Of a stretch of DNA of 64,000 bases, positions 7,634 through 16,990 are shown piece by piece. Source of the DNA: an uncultured Clostridia bacterium (GTDB taxonomy: Bacteria; Bacillota; Clostridia; Christensenellales; Borkfalkiaceae); NCBI GenBank assembly GCA_947597925.1, contig CANQFA010000007.1, positions 1 through 64,000 on the forward strand. Direction: 5' to 3'. The notes under the pieces are model-generated. The model was not told the origin of the DNA and did no database searches. It saw nothing but the letters and a program-made list of their open reading frames with translations. Each line of letters begins with the position of its first letter. The first letter of the stretch is position 1. Both the position numbers and the translations under genes were made by a program.

Positions 7634-8260
7634 TTACTTGGAGTACAACTCGACGATCATGTGCTCTGCGATCTGGCTGTCGACGTCCTCTCTCTCGGGG
7701 AGCGCCAAGATCTTTCCCTCGAGCTTTTCGGGGTCAAATTCGAGCCACTTGGGCATATTCGCGACCTTCATGGTCTTGACCTGCTCGAAGAACTTATTGT
7801 TCTTGCGGTTTTCCTTGACCGCGATGACATCGCCCACCTTCACGATATAGGAAGGCACGGTGACGGTCTTGCCGTTGACCATGAGGTGCGCGTGGTTGAC
7901 GAGCTGACGCGCCTGCGAACGCGAGACGCCGATGCCCATACGGAATACCACGTTGTCGAGTCTCCTCTCGAGGAGGGAGAGCATGTTTTCACCCGTGATC
8001 CCCTTCTTGCGCTCTGCGATCTCGTAGTACTTGCGGAACTGACCCTCAAGCACGCCGTAGATGCGCTTCGTCTTCTGCTTCTCACGGAGCTGGAGCCCGT
8101 ACTCGGAGACCTTTCTCCTCATTGCGGAGGGAGCTTTTCCGGGGGGCGTGGGGCGCTTGTTGAAGGGGCACTTCTCGGTATAGCACTTGTCGCCCTTCAG
8201 GAAGAGCTTACCGCCCTCTCTTCTGCAAAGCTTGCATTTTGCTTCTCTGTAAACAGCCAT
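7634..8260 (-). CDS. rpsD: 30S ribosomal protein S4, zinc-binding form
   Basis: S4 is a primary 16S rRNA binder that nucleates 30S assembly, and in many bacteria it represses its own operon. The 208-aa product keeps the zinc-knuckle cysteines (CKLC at about residue 9-12, then C26 and C31). Its S4 RNA-binding domain, [32 protein letters not shown] (in part, about residues 95-125), is intact. The long untranslated leader before rpsM is a plausible place for S4 feedback, but this is inference. A good ribosome site precedes the ATG. Confidence 0.97.
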   Translation of the reverse strand: MAVYREAKCKLCRREGGKLFLKGDKCYTEKCPFNKRPTPPGKAPSAMRRKVSEYGLQLREKQKTKRIYGVLEGQFRKYYEIAERKKGITGENMLSLLERRLDNVVFRMGIGVSRSQARQLVNHAHLMVNGKTVTVPSYIVKVGDVIAVKENRKNNKFFEQVKTMKVANMPKWLEFDPEKLEGKILALPEREDVDSQIAEHMIVELYSK

Positions 8261-8273
8261 ATTCTACCCCTCC

Positions 8274-8672
8274 TTAAACTCTTCTGCGCTTGGGCGGACG
8301 GCAGCCGTTGTGCGCGATGGGCGATACATCGGAGATGAGCGTCACCTCGAGATCGCAGTTCGCGAGCGCACGGATCGCCGATTCACGGCCCGCGCCGGGA
8401 CCCTTCACATACACTTCGACGGAGCGGAGCCCATGCTCCTTCGCCGCCTTTGCCGCCGTCTCCGCTGCCATCTGTGCGGCAAACGGAGTCCCCTTACGGG
8501 AGCCGCGGTACTTGAGCGCGCCCGCGCTCGACCACGAGATGACGTTTCCGCTCATGTCCGTAATGGTGACGATGGTATTGTTGAAGGTGGATTGGATATG
8601 CACCTGTCCTTTGTCGACCTTCTTGATCTCTCTGCGCTTGCGCGAGACCGTCGTTTTCTTCTGACCAGCCAT
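8274..8672 (-). CDS. rpsK: 30S ribosomal protein S11
   Basis: S11 lines the platform of the small subunit near the mRNA exit and interacts with 16S rRNA helices. The 132-aa protein has the expected family length. It shows [18 protein letters not shown] in the N-terminal half, [20 protein letters not shown] in the middle and the C-terminal signature [29 protein letters not shown] lies directly before the ATG. It is followed closely by rpsD and preceded by rpsM, the usual alpha-operon order. Confidence 0.97.
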   Translation of the reverse strand: MAGQKKTTVSRKRREIKKVDKGQVHIQSTFNNTIVTITDMSGNVISWSSAGALKYRGSRKGTPFAAQMAAETAAKAAKEHGLRSVEVYVKGPGAGRESAIRALANCDLEVTLISDVSPIAHNGCRPPKRRRV

Positions 8673-8684
8673 ATTCCAACCTCC

Positions 8685-9053
8685 TTACTTCTTCTTGTTC
8701 GCGACCGTACGGCGCGGGCCCTTGCGGGTACGCGCGTTGCGCTTGGTGCTCTGTCCTCTGACGGGGAGCCCCTTTCTGTGGCGCACGCCGCGGTAGCATC
8801 CGATCTCCATCAGACGCTTGATGTTCAGGGAAACTTGTCCCCTCAGTTCGCCCTCCACGGTGAGGTGGTGGTCGATGTATTCTCTCAACTTGGATACGGC
8901 GTTTTCATCGAGGTCCTTGACGCGGGTATTGGGGTCAATGCCCGTCGCGGCAAGGATCTGCTTGCTCGTCGTAAGACCGATCCCGTAAATGTAGGTGAGA
9001 CCGATCTCGACCCGCTTCTCTCTCGGTAAATCCACACCGGCAATACGTGCCAT
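8685..9053 (-). CDS. rpsM: 30S ribosomal protein S13
   Basis: S13 sits in the head of the small subunit and contacts the P-site tRNA and L5. The 122-aa protein starts [20 protein letters not shown], holds the helix-two-turn-helix region [14 protein letters not shown], and ends in a basic tail (RTVANKKK) that reaches the P site. The longest frame is 51 residues longer, but the upstream part has no homology and the ATG at 9053 has GGAGG before it. It opens the promoter-proximal end of the alpha operon here, after a 240-base leader. Confidence 0.96.
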   Translation of the reverse strand: MARIAGVDLPREKRVEIGLTYIYGIGLTTSKQILAATGIDPNTRVKDLDENAVSKLREYIDHHLTVEGELRGQVSLNIKRLMEIGCYRGVRHRKGLPVRGQSTKRNARTRKGPRRTVANKKK

Positions 9054-9293
9054 GTAACTTGTAACCTCCGTTCTCTGGGTAAAAATTATAGGGTATATAT
9101 CGTCCGTACGCCTGCGGCTCCGCAGTGGAAAATGCGCGCCGCTTTGGCCACGGGAATTTTCGAGCTCACGAATGCCCGCAGGCTCCGTGATCCGTTTTAA
9201 GCGCAAAGCAAGCCGACTCCCCGCCCCTTGCGGTGCGGAAATTCAGCTACGATGCACGAGATCCCGAGGTTGGTCCACGAGACCGTGTTTAGT
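9054..9293 (-). promoter_or_regulatory. Long 5' leader of the rpsM-rpsK-rpsD-rpoA-rplQ segment
   Basis: The stretch between the internal promoter and rpsM is about 240 bases, G+C rich and able to pair locally, for example CTGCGGAGCCGCAG near 9110-9123. No ORF with a ribosome site is seen in it. It may carry an autoregulatory ribosomal-protein binding site (S4 is the usual regulator), but I see no match to a known class. Confidence 0.5.
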
Positions 9294-9323
9294 ATTATAA
9301 CACACCGAATATCTCTGTGTCAA
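9294..9323 (-). promoter_or_regulatory. Consensus promoter inside the ribosomal cluster
   Basis: On the minus strand TTGACA (9318-9323) and TATAAT (9294-9299), both perfect, are separated by 18 bases. They lie just after rpmJ and can drive rpsM to rplQ separately from the S10/spc promoter. Confidence 0.85.
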
Positions 9324-9330
9324 CTGATTT

Positions 9331-9447
9331 TCAGCCCTGTCTTTGCTTATGGCTCTTATTTTTCGAGCAGATGACCATTACTTTTCCGTTTCTTCTGATG
9401 ACTTTGCACTTGTCGCACATGGGTTTTACGGAAGGTCTGACTTTCAT
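9331..9447 (-). CDS. rpmJ: 50S ribosomal protein L36, zinc form
   Basis: L36 is the smallest large-subunit protein and stabilises 23S rRNA near the peptidyl transferase region. The 38-aa product begins [20 protein letters not shown] and keeps the zinc ligands C11, C14 and C27 with H33. The ATG at 9447 is the standard L36 start. It follows infA and precedes the internal promoter. The zinc form implies that zinc supply is not limiting under normal growth. Confidence 0.96.
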   Translation of the reverse strand: MKVRPSVKPMCDKCKVIRRNGKVMVICSKNKSHKQRQG

Positions 9448-9504
9448 ATTCGTTTACCTCTTGGTCGTAGATTTTGGTTGATTTGCGGCGGATGCCGCGG
9501 GCGT

Positions 9505-9726
9505 TCAGTTCTTGCTGCGCCAGGTGATGCGCCCTTTCGTGAGATCGTAGGGGCTCATTTCGAGCTTCACCGCGTCGCCTTCGATGATCCGTATATAATT
9601 CATACGGAGCTTTCCCGAAATGTACGCCGTTATGATATGCCCGTTTGAGAGCCGCACCTTAAAGGTCGCGTTGGGGAGCGCTTCGATGACCCGCCCCTCC
9701 GCTTCGATCACATCGTCCTTCGACAT
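9505..9726 (-). CDS. infA: Translation initiation factor IF-1
   Basis: IF-1 binds the A site of the 30S subunit during initiation. The 73-aa OB-fold protein reads [19 protein letters not shown] and continues with [20 protein letters not shown] and [12 protein letters not shown], all family signatures. Length matches. It lies between map and rpmJ, as in other Firmicutes. There is no KOW/L14e-like gene between map and infA, although some Clostridia have one. The spacing to map is 16 bases, with a ribosome site in the gap. Confidence 0.97.
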   Translation of the reverse strand: MSKDDVIEAEGRVIEALPNATFKVRLSNGHIITAYISGKLRMNYIRIIEGDAVKLEMSPYDLTKGRITWRSKN

Positions 9727-9742
9727 AGTTCCTCCAGATAGA

Positions 9743-10486
9743 TCACAGCGTCAGAATTTCCACGCCGTCCTCGCGGATGACCAGGGTGTTCTCATAGTGC
9801 GCCGACGGTTTCCCGTCGAGCATATAGGCGCCCCAGCCGTCCTCCTTTATCGCAACGCGCCAGCCGCCCGCCGCGATCATGGGCTCGATGCAGATGACCG
9901 TCCCTGCCTTGAGGCGGGGACCCGTCCCCCGTTTTCCGACGTTCGGAACGGCGGGATCTTCGTGCATCTCTCTGCCGATGCCGTGCCCCGTATAGGCGCG
10001 GATGACCGAAAAGCCGTTTTCCTCGGCGTGCTTTTGTACGCGATAGCCGATGTCATAGAGCGGGCTGTCCGCCTTGAGCCCTTCGATGCCCTTGAAGAAG
10101 CACTCCTCGGTGACACGCACCAGAGCGTCCTTTTCGGGGGACACCTTTCCGATGCGGAAGGTGCGGGCGCCGTCGCCGTGGAAGCCGTTTTTGTAGGCAC
10201 ACAGGTCGACGGAGACGATATCGCCCTCCTCGATGACCCGATCGTCGGGAATGCCGTGGACGACAGTCTCATTGACGGAGACGCACGCAGAGGCGGGATA
10301 TCCGCTGTAGCCGAGACAGCTCGGCTCGGCGCCGCTCGCCTTGATGAAGTCATAGACGAGGGTATCTACCTCTTTGGTCGTCATGCCGGCGCGGATGCGC
10401 TCGCCCACGAACTGTAGACAGTCACGGACGATGGCGCACGGTTCGCGCATGAGCGCTATCTCCCGTTCGCTCTTTACGAAGATCAT
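9743..10486 (-). CDS. map: Methionine aminopeptidase, type I
   Basis: This enzyme removes the initiator methionine from nascent proteins using a dinuclear metal centre. The 247-aa protein has the five metal ligands in context: [17 protein letters not shown] (two Asp), [12 protein letters not shown] (His), IEPMIA (Glu) and [10 protein letters not shown] (Glu). The substrate His is seen in ETVVHGIP. It lacks an N-terminal SEC-C extension. Its ATG overlaps the adk stop as ATGA, so the two are translationally coupled, which is normal for this secY-adk-map-infA block. Confidence 0.97.
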   Translation of the reverse strand: MIFVKSEREIALMREPCAIVRDCLQFVGERIRAGMTTKEVDTLVYDFIKASGAEPSCLGYSGYPASACVSVNETVVHGIPDDRVIEEGDIVSVDLCAYKNGFHGDGARTFRIGKVSPEKDALVRVTEECFFKGIEGLKADSPLYDIGYRVQKHAEENGFSVIRAYTGHGIGREMHEDPAVPNVGKRGTGPRLKAGTVICIEPMIAAGGWRVAIKEDGWGAYMLDGKPSAHYENTLVIREDGVEILTL

Positions 10487-11118
10487 GCGAGGAGCTTGTC
10501 GAGCGCCGCCTTCACGTCTTCGAAGAGGACTTCGGCGGGCGCCTCCGTCCCCGTGACGTTGAGGAGGATGCCCCTCTTTTCATAGTAGTCGATGAGGGGC
10601 GCGGTCTGCTCGTTGTAGACCGCAAGGCGGGATGCGACCGTCTCGGGATTGTCGTCTGCTCTCTGATAGAGCTCGCCGCCGCAGCGCGCGCACACGGTCT
10701 TTCCGCCGAGGGTGGAGACATGATAGCTCTCCCCGCACTCCCTGCACACCCGTCTGCCGCACAGGCGGTCCAGAAGGAGCTTGTGGTCGATATTGATATT
10801 CACCACGCCGTCGATCTCCGCGAAGCGGTCGAGTTCCTGCGCCTGAAAGAGGTTGCGGGGGAACCCGTCGAGGAGATATCCTCTCGTGCAGTCCGCCCAG
10901 GTGAGGCGGTCCTTGACGATGTCGCAGGTCACTTCGTCGGGTACGAGCTCGCCCTTGTCGATGTAGGACTTGGCAAGCTTGCCGATCTCGGTCCCGTTCT
11001 TGATGTTCGCACGGAAGATATCTCCCGTGGAGATGTGCACGATCCCGTAGCGGTCGGCGATCTTGGTGGCCTGAGTGCCCTTTCCTGCGCCCGGGGCGCC
11101 GAGAAGAATCAAATTCAT
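10483..11118 (-). CDS. adk: Adenylate kinase, zinc-LID form
   Basis: Adenylate kinase interconverts ATP, ADP and AMP. The 211-aa protein starts MNLILLGAPGAGKGTQA with its P-loop at residues 7-15. It contains the AMP-site DGFPRNLFQAQ and a long LID carrying four cysteines (CGRRVCREC then CARC), the structural zinc site of Gram-positive enzymes. It lies downstream of secY and overlaps map by four bases. Confidence 0.97.
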   Translation of the reverse strand: MNLILLGAPGAGKGTQATKIADRYGIVHISTGDIFRANIKNGTEIGKLAKSYIDKGELVPDEVTCDIVKDRLTWADCTRGYLLDGFPRNLFQAQELDRFAEIDGVVNINIDHKLLLDRLCGRRVCRECGESYHVSTLGGKTVCARCGGELYQRADDNPETVASRLAVYNEQTAPLIDYYEKRGILLNVTGTEAPAEVLFEDVKAALDKLLA

Positions 11119-11177
11119 GAAAACTCCTTATTCTCCCCCCTGTCCCCGCGAAAGTGCGGAGACAGGAGGAAACTCGG

Positions 11178-12536
11178 TTACTTCAAAAATCCCTTATACG
11201 TCTTCATCATGATCTGCGACTGCAGCTGCTTGTCAAACTCCAGTGCGACCGAGACGACGATGAGGATACCCGTCGTGGAGAACACGTTTACGAGGTTCTG
11301 CGTGCCGCCGCCCACCACAGCCGTCCAGCTGAAGAGGATGGAGGGGATAAACGCGACCAACGTAAGGAAGATGGCTCCGAAGAGGGTGATGCGCTTGTTG
11401 ATCTTGCTGAGGTATGCCGCGGTCGGCTTGCCGGGACGGATGCCCTGTATGAAGCCGCCGTTGCTCTGGATCTGCTTGGACACGTCCTCGGGGTCGAACT
11501 GGATCTGCGCATAGAAAAATGCAAATGCGAAGATGAGGAGTGCAAGCGCGACCGAGTAGATGACTCGCCCGTACCATGTCGGCGAGGAACCAGAGAACCA
11601 GTTCGCGAGGCCCTCCGCCGCGGGGGTATTCCCCCAGAAGATGCTGACGATCATGGACGGGAAGGAGATGATCGCAAAGGCGAAGATGAGGGGCATGACC
11701 CCGCTTCCCGTAATCTTCATGGGAATGACGGAGCTCTGGCCGCCGTACATCTTTGTGCCGCGGACCTGCTTGGCATACTGCACGGGGATCTTCCGCTCGG
11801 CAAGGTCGACATAGACGATGACGAAGAAGATGAGCACGGACAGGACGGCGAAGAGGCCGATGGCGAGGAGGTGAATGGGACCTTCCGTAAACACGGCCTT
11901 GATCTCGTTCCAGATGGAGATGCCGCCCGTCGAGATGATACCAACGAAGATGATCAGCGAGATCCCGTTGCCGATGCCGTAGTCGGTGATGCGTTCACCC
12001 AGCCACATGACGAGCATGGCGCCCGCCGTGTACACTATGGTCATATAGATGCCCGCGAGCCACATCTGGTCAAAGAAGAGACCGGTACGGATCGCGCCCG
12101 TCGCATCGGAGACGCCTGCCGTATCCTCCGCTCTCATGGCGAAGGTGAGGATGATCCCGACGGACTGGATGATGGCGAGGATGATGGTGAGGATGCGGGT
12201 ATAGAAGGTGATCTTCTTTCTGCCCTCTTCCCCCTGCTTGGACAATCTTTCGAGATAGGGAATGCCTACCGTCAGAAGTTCGATGATAATGGATGCATTG
12301 ATGTAGGGGCCGATCCCGAGTGCGAACAGCGTGCCGTTTGCAAGGGCGTTGCCCGTGATGCCGCTCATGAGCGACAAGAAGTCATTGCCCGCAATCGCTT
12401 CGGAGAAGGATCCTCTCAGAAGTCCGGGTACGGGGATATAGCACCCGAGACGGAAGACGAAGAGGATGACAAGTGTCAGGAGCAGTTTCTTCCTGATATC
12501 CGGATTGCGAAAGGCATTTTTGAGAGTTTCAAACAT
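11178..12536 (-). CDS. secY: Protein translocase subunit SecY
   Basis: SecY forms the protein-conducting channel of the membrane. The 452-aa protein has ten predicted membrane segments. Visible signatures include YIPVPGL near the first segment, the plug region after it, the second-segment motif GPYINASIIIELL with PYLERL, and the cytoplasmic loops before segments 8 and 10 (QGIRPGKPTAAYL). Length is typical for Firmicutes (about 430-450). It is the last spc-type gene before adk and shares the long ribosomal transcript. A ribosome site precedes the ATG. Confidence 0.97.
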   Translation of the reverse strand: MFETLKNAFRNPDIRKKLLLTLVILFVFRLGCYIPVPGLLRGSFSEAIAGNDFLSLMSGITGNALANGTLFALGIGPYINASIIIELLTVGIPYLERLSKQGEEGRKKITFYTRILTIILAIIQSVGIILTFAMRAEDTAGVSDATGAIRTGLFFDQMWLAGIYMTIVYTAGAMLVMWLGERITDYGIGNGISLIIFVGIISTGGISIWNEIKAVFTEGPIHLLAIGLFAVLSVLIFFVIVYVDLAERKIPVQYAKQVRGTKMYGGQSSVIPMKITGSGVMPLIFAFAIISFPSMIVSIFWGNTPAAEGLANWFSGSSPTWYGRVIYSVALALLIFAFAFFYAQIQFDPEDVSKQIQSNGGFIQGIRPGKPTAAYLSKINKRITLFGAIFLTLVAFIPSILFSWTAVVGGGTQNLVNVFSTTGILIVVSVALEFDKQLQSQIMMKTYKGFLK

Positions 12537-12574
12537 AACTTACTCCTTTCGGGATAAAAGGCAAGTGACGGGAG

Positions 12575-13024
12575 TCACTCGATGACTTCCGCCGTACCGC
12601 CCGCCGCTTCGATCGCGGACTTTGCCGTCCCGGAAAATTTCTGAGCTCTCACGGTCAGGGCGACTTTGAGTTCGCCGCCGCCGAGCACTTTGAGCCCCGC
12701 ATTGTTCTTGACTTCCTTCGCAAGGCCGTTGTCGAGGACGAAATCATAGTCCACCACCGTACCTGCGGGGAACTCGTTGAGCGCGGACACATTGACGATG
12801 ACATAGTCCTTGCCCCACTTGTTGTGGAATCCGCGCTTGGGGATCCTACGTGCAAGCGGCATCTGGCCGCCCTCGAAGCCCGGTCTGACACCGCCGCCCG
12901 AGCGCGCCCACTGGCCCTTGTGCCCCTTTCCGCTCGTCTTGCCGAGCCCGGAGCCAATGCCTCTTCCCAGACGCTTTTTGGAGGTTCTCGCTCCCTCTGC
13001 GGGAGAAATCGTATCAATTCTCAT
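12575..13024 (-). CDS. rplO: 50S ribosomal protein L15
   Basis: L15 is a late-assembly large-subunit protein that reaches into 23S rRNA. The 149-aa product starts [20 protein letters not shown] and has the glycine-rich RNA-binding stretch [19 protein letters not shown]. The C-terminal globular part contains [14 protein letters not shown] sequence ([15 protein letters not shown]). I chose the ATG at 13024; the 27 extra upstream residues in the same frame overlap rpmD and have no homology. It lies between rpmD and secY. Confidence 0.96.
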   Translation of the reverse strand: MRIDTISPAEGARTSKKRLGRGIGSGLGKTSGKGHKGQWARSGGGVRPGFEGGQMPLARRIPKRGFHNKWGKDYVIVNVSALNEFPAGTVVDYDFVLDNGLAKEVKNNAGLKVLGGGELKVALTVRAQKFSGTAKSAIEAAGGTAEVIE

Positions 13025-13034
13025 GGCTGTCTCC

Positions 13035-13208
13035 TTATTCCTCCTCGACTTTGACGAGGTGCGCGACCCTCTTGATCTGTCCGCGAAGGGTGACACTGTC
13101 CTCAAATGTCTTGAAGGAGCCGATCTTTTTGAGCCCGAGGGCAGCGACCGTACCCTTTACGGCCTTGACCTCCCCGATGGGGCTCTTTACAAGCGTAACC
13201 TTGACCAT
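13035..13208 (-). CDS. rpmD: 50S ribosomal protein L30
   Basis: L30 is a small surface protein of the large subunit. The 57-aa product [20 protein letters not shown] continues with the family signature [16 protein letters not shown] and ends in an acidic tail (VEEE). It is encoded inside a longer open frame; the ATG at 13208 has a good ribosome site (GGAGGAACAT) and gives the family length. Gene order rpsE-rpmD-rplO is standard. Confidence 0.95.
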   Translation of the reverse strand: MVKVTLVKSPIGEVKAVKGTVAALGLKKIGSFKTFEDSVTLRGQIKRVAHLVKVEEE

Positions 13209-13218
13209 ATGTTCCTCC

Positions 13219-13737
13219 TTAGCCCACGATCTCTTCCACGGTCTTGCCGCGAAGCGCCGCGATCTCCTCGGCGGTCTTGAGTTCCGCAAGCCCCGCCACC
13301 GTTGCCTTGATGCAGTTGCCGGGGTTCTGCGTGCCGTGAGACTTGGTTCTGATATTCTTGATGCCTGCCGCTTCCATGACCGCACGGACGGGACCGCCCG
13401 CGATGACGCCGGTACCTTCGGCTGCGGGGAGCATGAGAACCGCACCCTTGCCGAACTTCCCGAGCACTTCGTGGGGGATGGTCGTGCCGACGATGGCGAC
13501 ACGGATCATGTTCTTCTTTGCAGCCTGCGTCGCCTTTTCAATGGCTTCGGGGACTTCCTTGGACTTCCCGGTGCCGTAGCCCACATGGCCTGCGCCGTCA
13601 CCGACGACCACGAGCGCCGCAAACCGCATGTTCTTGCCGCCCTTGACCGTCTTGCTGACACGGTTGATCTCGATGAGCTTCTTGATGAGACCGTCGTCCT
13701 GTTCCTGTCTTCTTTGGGGTCTGTTATCTCTTGCCAT
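13219..13737 (-). CDS. rpsE: 30S ribosomal protein S5
   Basis: S5 maintains translational fidelity at the 30S body and forms part of the mRNA entry helicase. The 172-aa protein contains the dsRBD-like N-terminal region [20 protein letters not shown] and the conserved [20 protein letters not shown]. The C-terminal domain follows with [20 protein letters not shown] ribosome site precedes the ATG. It sits between rplR and rpmD. Confidence 0.97.
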   Translation of the reverse strand: MARDNRPQRRQEQDDGLIKKLIEINRVSKTVKGGKNMRFAALVVVGDGAGHVGYGTGKSKEVPEAIEKATQAAKKNMIRVAIVGTTIPHEVLGKFGKGAVLMLPAAEGTGVIAGGPVRAVMEAAGIKNIRTKSHGTQNPGNCIKATVAGLAELKTAEEIAALRGKTVEEIVG

Positions 13738-13749
13738 ATCCGTCCTCCC

Positions 13750-14118
13750 TTAGAATACCAGACCGGCTTCGCGTGCGCCGTCTGCGATTGCCTGAACGCG
13801 GCCCGTGTAGTTATATCCTCCGCGGTCGAAGACGACCGTTTCGATACCCTTTTCCTTGGCGCGCTCGCCGGCTATCTTGCCGACGATCTTGGCTGCCTGC
13901 GTCTTGGTCTTGCCCTCTACTTCGCCCTTGACCGATTTCTCGAGGGTGGAGGCGGATGCAAGCGTGACGCCGTTTACGTCGTCGATGAACTGGACGTAGA
14001 TATTCTTCGAGCTCCTGTAGACGGAGAGGCGGGGACGCTCGGGCGTGCCCGAGATCGTCTTCCTGACGCGCGCATGGCGGCGCTGTCTCACCGCATTTTT
14101 ATCCATTCTTGTTATCAT
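13750..14118 (-). CDS. rplR: 50S ribosomal protein L18
   Basis: L18 binds 5S rRNA together with L5 and L25 in the central protuberance. The 122-aa protein has the basic N-terminus [20 protein letters not shown], then [17 protein letters not shown] and the C-terminal [20 protein letters not shown] signature. Length is normal. AAAGGAGG lies before the ATG at 14118; a second ATG four codons in is also possible. Standard spc-operon order. Confidence 0.96.
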   Translation of the reverse strand: MITRMDKNAVRQRRHARVRKTISGTPERPRLSVYRSSKNIYVQFIDDVNGVTLASASTLEKSVKGEVEGKTKTQAAKIVGKIAGERAKEKGIETVVFDRGGYNYTGRVQAIADGAREAGLVF

Positions 14119-14133
14119 GATTCGCGTCCTCCT

Positions 14134-14682
14134 TTACTTCTTACCCTTACCCGAAGTCTTGCCTTCCTTGTGCTCGACATGCTCGCCCTTATAGCGGATG
14201 CCGTAGCCGTGGTAGGGCTCGGGGATGCGGAACGCCCGAAGATCTGCGGCGACCTGCCCCACGAGGACCTTATCGATGCCCGACACGACGATCTCCGTCT
14301 GCGAGGGGCACTCGAGCTTGATCCCCTCCGGGGGAACGAAGTCGACGGGGTGGGAATAGCCGATGTTCATGACGAGCTTGTTGCCCTGCATCGCGCCCTT
14401 CCAACCGACGCCCTTGATCTCAAGCGACTTCGTGAACCCCTCCGAGACGCCCTTTACCATGTCGGCGAGGAGCGCGCGGTAGAGCCCGTGAAGCGCATTG
14501 GTCTGTTTCTGTTCGTCAAGTGCGACGACGTGGACTTCCGCGCCCTCGTTCTTGATGTCGATGTTGCCCTTTACCTCGCGGCAAAGTTCGCCCTTGGGAC
14601 CCTTGACGGTGATGACGCCCTCTTCGAAAGCGACGGTGACGCCTGCGGGAACTGCGATGACCTTTTTACCGATTCTCGACAT
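14134..14682 (-). CDS. rplF: 50S ribosomal protein L6
   Basis: L6 lies near the factor-binding site of the large subunit, beside the sarcin-ricin loop. The 182-aa protein begins MSRIGKKVIAVPAGVTVAFE and keeps the two L6 domains. The second-domain signature PEPYHGYGIRYKGEHV is near the C-terminus, followed by a lysine-rich tail. Length matches the family. It lies between rpsH and rplR, with a ribosome site in the short gap. Confidence 0.97.
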   Translation of the reverse strand: MSRIGKKVIAVPAGVTVAFEEGVITVKGPKGELCREVKGNIDIKNEGAEVHVVALDEQKQTNALHGLYRALLADMVKGVSEGFTKSLEIKGVGWKGAMQGNKLVMNIGYSHPVDFVPPEGIKLECPSQTEIVVSGIDKVLVGQVAADLRAFRIPEPYHGYGIRYKGEHVEHKEGKTSGKGKK

Positions 14683-14693
14683 AAGTTCCCTCC

Positions 14694-15083
14694 TTAGTAG
14701 ATATAGCAGAGCACTTCGCCGCCCACATTCTGAGCCTTCGCCTGCTTATCCGTCATGATGCCCTTATTGGTGGAGACGATGGCAATGCCGTAGCCGCCGA
14801 GCACTTTGGGCATGGTCTTTGCGCCGCTGTAGGTGCGGAGACCGGGCTTGGACACTCTCTCGAGGCCGCCGATGACCGACTTGCCGCCCGCGTACTTGAG
14901 GGTGATGACGATGATGTCCTCGTGTTCGCCCTCTTTGATCTCCACGCCCGAGACATAGCCCTCTTCGAGGAGGATATTGGCGATCGCCTTCTTCATGTTG
15001 GAAGCGGGGATCTCCACCTTCTCCTTTTTGACCATGAGCGCATTTCTGATTCTTGTGAGCATATCTGCAATGGGATCTGTCAT
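14694..15083 (-). CDS. rpsH: 30S ribosomal protein S8
   Basis: S8 binds the central domain of 16S rRNA and in many bacteria regulates the spc operon by binding its mRNA. The 129-aa protein starts [16 protein letters not shown] and has [12 protein letters not shown] and the C-terminal signature [20 protein letters not shown]. Length is normal. It is preceded by rpsZ and followed by rplF. Confidence 0.97.
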   Translation of the reverse strand: MTDPIADMLTRIRNALMVKKEKVEIPASNMKKAIANILLEEGYVSGVEIKEGEHEDIIVITLKYAGGKSVIGGLERVSKPGLRTYSGAKTMPKVLGGYGIAIVSTNKGIMTDKQAKAQNVGGEVLCYIY

Positions 15084-15095
15084 CTCTTTGCCTCC

Positions 15096-15281
15096 TTACC
15101 AGCTCGACTTCTTCATGCCGGGGATGAGGCCCTTGTAGGCCAATTCCCTGAAGCAGATACGGCAGACGCCGTACTTTCTGTACACCGCGTGCGGTCTGCC
15201 GCAGATCGAACAGCGCGTATATGCTCTGGTCGAGAACTTGGGTTTCCGTTGCTGTTTATTGATCATTGATTTCTTAGCCAT
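15096..15281 (-). CDS. rpsZ: 30S ribosomal protein S14 type Z
   Basis: S14 helps assemble the 30S head. The 61-aa short form has the zinc knuckle CSIC and CRIC at about residues 24-27 and 40-43, and ends in [11 protein letters not shown]. This is the zinc-dependent paralogue usual in Firmicutes and Actinobacteria, as opposed to the longer zinc-free form. It lies between rplE and rpsH, as expected. Confidence 0.97.
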   Translation of the reverse strand: MAKKSMINKQQRKPKFSTRAYTRCSICGRPHAVYRKYGVCRICFRELAYKGLIPGMKKSSW

Positions 15282-15293
15282 ACTCGTCTCTCC

Positions 15294-15893
15294 TTACTTC
15301 TTGAAGGGCATTCCGAGCAGTCTCAGGAGCTCTCTTGCCTCTTCGTCCGTCCTCGCGGTCGTCACGATGACCACGTCCATACCCCGGATCTTTTCCACCT
15401 GATCATAGGTGATCTCAGGGAAGATGAGCTGCTCCTTGAGCCCGAGTGCGTAGTTCCCTCTGCCGTCGAATGCCTTGTCGGATACGCCGCGGAAGTCACG
15501 CACGCGCGGGAGCGCGATGGAGACGAGCTTGTCATAGAAGTCGTACATTCTCCTGCCGCGCAGCGTCACCTTGAGGCCGACATTCATGCCCTCACGGAGC
15601 TTGAAGTTTGCGACCGACTTGGTTGCCTTGCGGTAGATGGGCTTCTGGCCCGTGATCTGTGCGAGTTCCTTTTCCACGATCTGCATGGACTTCTGATTGT
15701 CCTTGATGTCGCCGAGACCGGTATTGATGACGATCTTGTCGATCTTGGGGCACTGCATGATGGAGGAATACCCGAACTTCTTCATGAGCTGAGGGACGAC
15801 CTCGGTCTCATAGAGCACACGGACTCTGCTCGGTTCGGCGGGAGCTACGGGTTTCTGAGGCTCTGCTTTCTTTGCCGTTTTCTTGTCTGCCAT
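15294..15893 (-). CDS. rplE: 50S ribosomal protein L5
   Basis: L5 binds 5S rRNA and touches the P-site tRNA across the subunit interface. The 199-aa protein has the core sequence [20 protein letters not shown], then [20 protein letters not shown] and [20 protein letters not shown] charged, proline-rich N-terminal extension ([19 protein letters not shown]) of about 25 residues precedes the usual start. I chose the ATG at 15893, which has GGAAGGAG upstream; an earlier ATG at 15911 overlaps the rplX stop and has no site. Confidence 0.95.
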   Translation of the reverse strand: MADKKTAKKAEPQKPVAPAEPSRVRVLYETEVVPQLMKKFGYSSIMQCPKIDKIVINTGLGDIKDNQKSMQIVEKELAQITGQKPIYRKATKSVANFKLREGMNVGLKVTLRGRRMYDFYDKLVSIALPRVRDFRGVSDKAFDGRGNYALGLKEQLIFPEITYDQVEKIRGMDVVIVTTARTDEEARELLRLLGMPFKK

Positions 15894-15910
15894 GACTCCT
15901 TCCCTCCCCA

Positions 15911-16333
15911 TTATTCTTCGGCTTCAGCCTTCTGGCTGCGCTTTCTGACGCGCTTTTTGGGCGCCTCTTCGGTAGCGGGCTCGGCCTTCGCGCCCTTTAC
16001 CTTCTTTGCATATGCCTTGTCGAGCGAGGCACCGCAGCCCTTCGCACCGCCGTGGATGCGGACCTTCTTGCCCTCTACCACGGTGTGATAGACGCGGGTC
16101 GCCTTGCCGCATGCGGGGCACACCACTTCGACGTTGGAGACGTCGATGGGCGCCTCTTCGGTGACGATGCGGGAGGTCTCGTTTGCCTTTCTCGCCTTCT
16201 CGTGCTTGTGGACGATGGCGACGCCCTCGACAATGACCTTGTTCTCCTTGGGCAGCGTCTTGAGGACCTTCCCCTGCTTGCCCTTATATCTGCCCGTAAT
16301 GACGAGCACGGTATCGTTTAACTTGATATTCAT
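15911..16333 (-). CDS. rplX: 50S ribosomal protein L24 with C-terminal extension
   Basis: L24 starts assembly of the large subunit and lies near the exit tunnel. The 140-aa protein has the KOW motif ([20 protein letters not shown]) and a CPAC pair followed later by a Cys (GAKGCGAS). It is about 35 residues longer than usual, with an extended lysine- and glutamate-rich tail ([17 protein letters not shown]). The tail may be a lineage feature. Standard order between rplN and rplE. Confidence 0.95.
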   Translation of the reverse strand: MNIKLNDTVLVITGRYKGKQGKVLKTLPKENKVIVEGVAIVHKHEKARKANETSRIVTEEAPIDVSNVEVVCPACGKATRVYHTVVEGKKVRIHGGAKGCGASLDKAYAKKVKGAKAEPATEEAPKKRVRKRSQKAEAEE

Positions 16334-16336
16334 GGC

Positions 16337-16705
16337 TTACAGCACCTCCGGAGCGAGGGAGATGATACGCATGTAGTCCTTCTCCCTGAGTTCTCTTGCG
16401 ATGGGCCCAAAGATACGAGTGCCCCTCGGCTGCTTCTGCGCATCGATGATGACGGCGGCATTGTCGTCGAAACGGATATACGTCCCATCCTGACGGCGGA
16501 TGCCCTTCGAGGTCCTCACGATGACGGCCTTGATGACGTCGCCCTTCTTCACGGCGCCGCCGGGGTTGGCGGTCTTGACGCTTGCCACGATCACGTCGCC
16601 GATGTTGCCGCTCTTTCTGAAGCTGCCGCCCAGAACGCGGATGCACATGATCTCCTTTGCGCCCGAATTATCGGCTACTTTCAGTCTCGTTTGAGGTTGA
16701 ATCAT
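16337..16705 (-). CDS. rplN: 50S ribosomal protein L14
   Basis: L14 lies at the subunit interface and forms an intersubunit bridge with 16S rRNA. The 122-aa protein begins [20 protein letters not shown] and carries [20 protein letters not shown] and [14 protein letters not shown]. Both length and sequence are typical. It is the first of the L14-L24-L5 block and is three bases from rplX. Confidence 0.97.
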   Translation of the reverse strand: MIQPQTRLKVADNSGAKEIMCIRVLGGSFRKSGNIGDVIVASVKTANPGGAVKKGDVIKAVIVRTSKGIRRQDGTYIRFDDNAAVIIDAQKQPRGTRIFGPIARELREKDYMRIISLAPEVL

Positions 16706-16723
16706 AACTCTCTGTGCCTCCCC

Positions 16724-16978
16724 TTACTTCGCCTTCTCGACGATCTCGGCGACGCGCCAATTCTTGTCCTTGGACAGCTTGCGCGTCTCCACGATGCGGA
16801 CCTTGTCGCCCACACCGCACTCATTGAGCTCGTCGTGCGCCTTGAATTTCTTGGTGCGCGTGATCGTCTTCTTGTACACGGGGTGCTTGCGCTTGTCCGT
16901 GACCGCGACGACGACCGTCTTATCCATCTTATCGGAGACGACGACTCCGACTCTTTCTTTTCTCAAATTTCTTTCCAT
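16724..16978 (-). CDS. rpsQ: 30S ribosomal protein S17
   Basis: S17 is an OB-fold protein that binds the 5' domain of 16S rRNA. The 84-aa protein starts [20 protein letters not shown] and shows the signature [20 protein letters not shown]. Length is normal. The gene lies between rpmC and rplN with a ribosome site in the 12-base gap. Confidence 0.97.
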   Translation of the reverse strand: MERNLRKERVGVVVSDKMDKTVVVAVTDKRKHPVYKKTITRTKKFKAHDELNECGVGDKVRIVETRKLSKDKNWRVAEIVEKAK

Positions 16979-16990
16979 GATTGCGCCTCC

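Noticed and set aside
11154-12557. A 467-aa highly acidic plus-strand frame over secY
   Set aside because: It is the complement of SecY; the composition (Asp, Glu, Arg) is an antisense artefact.
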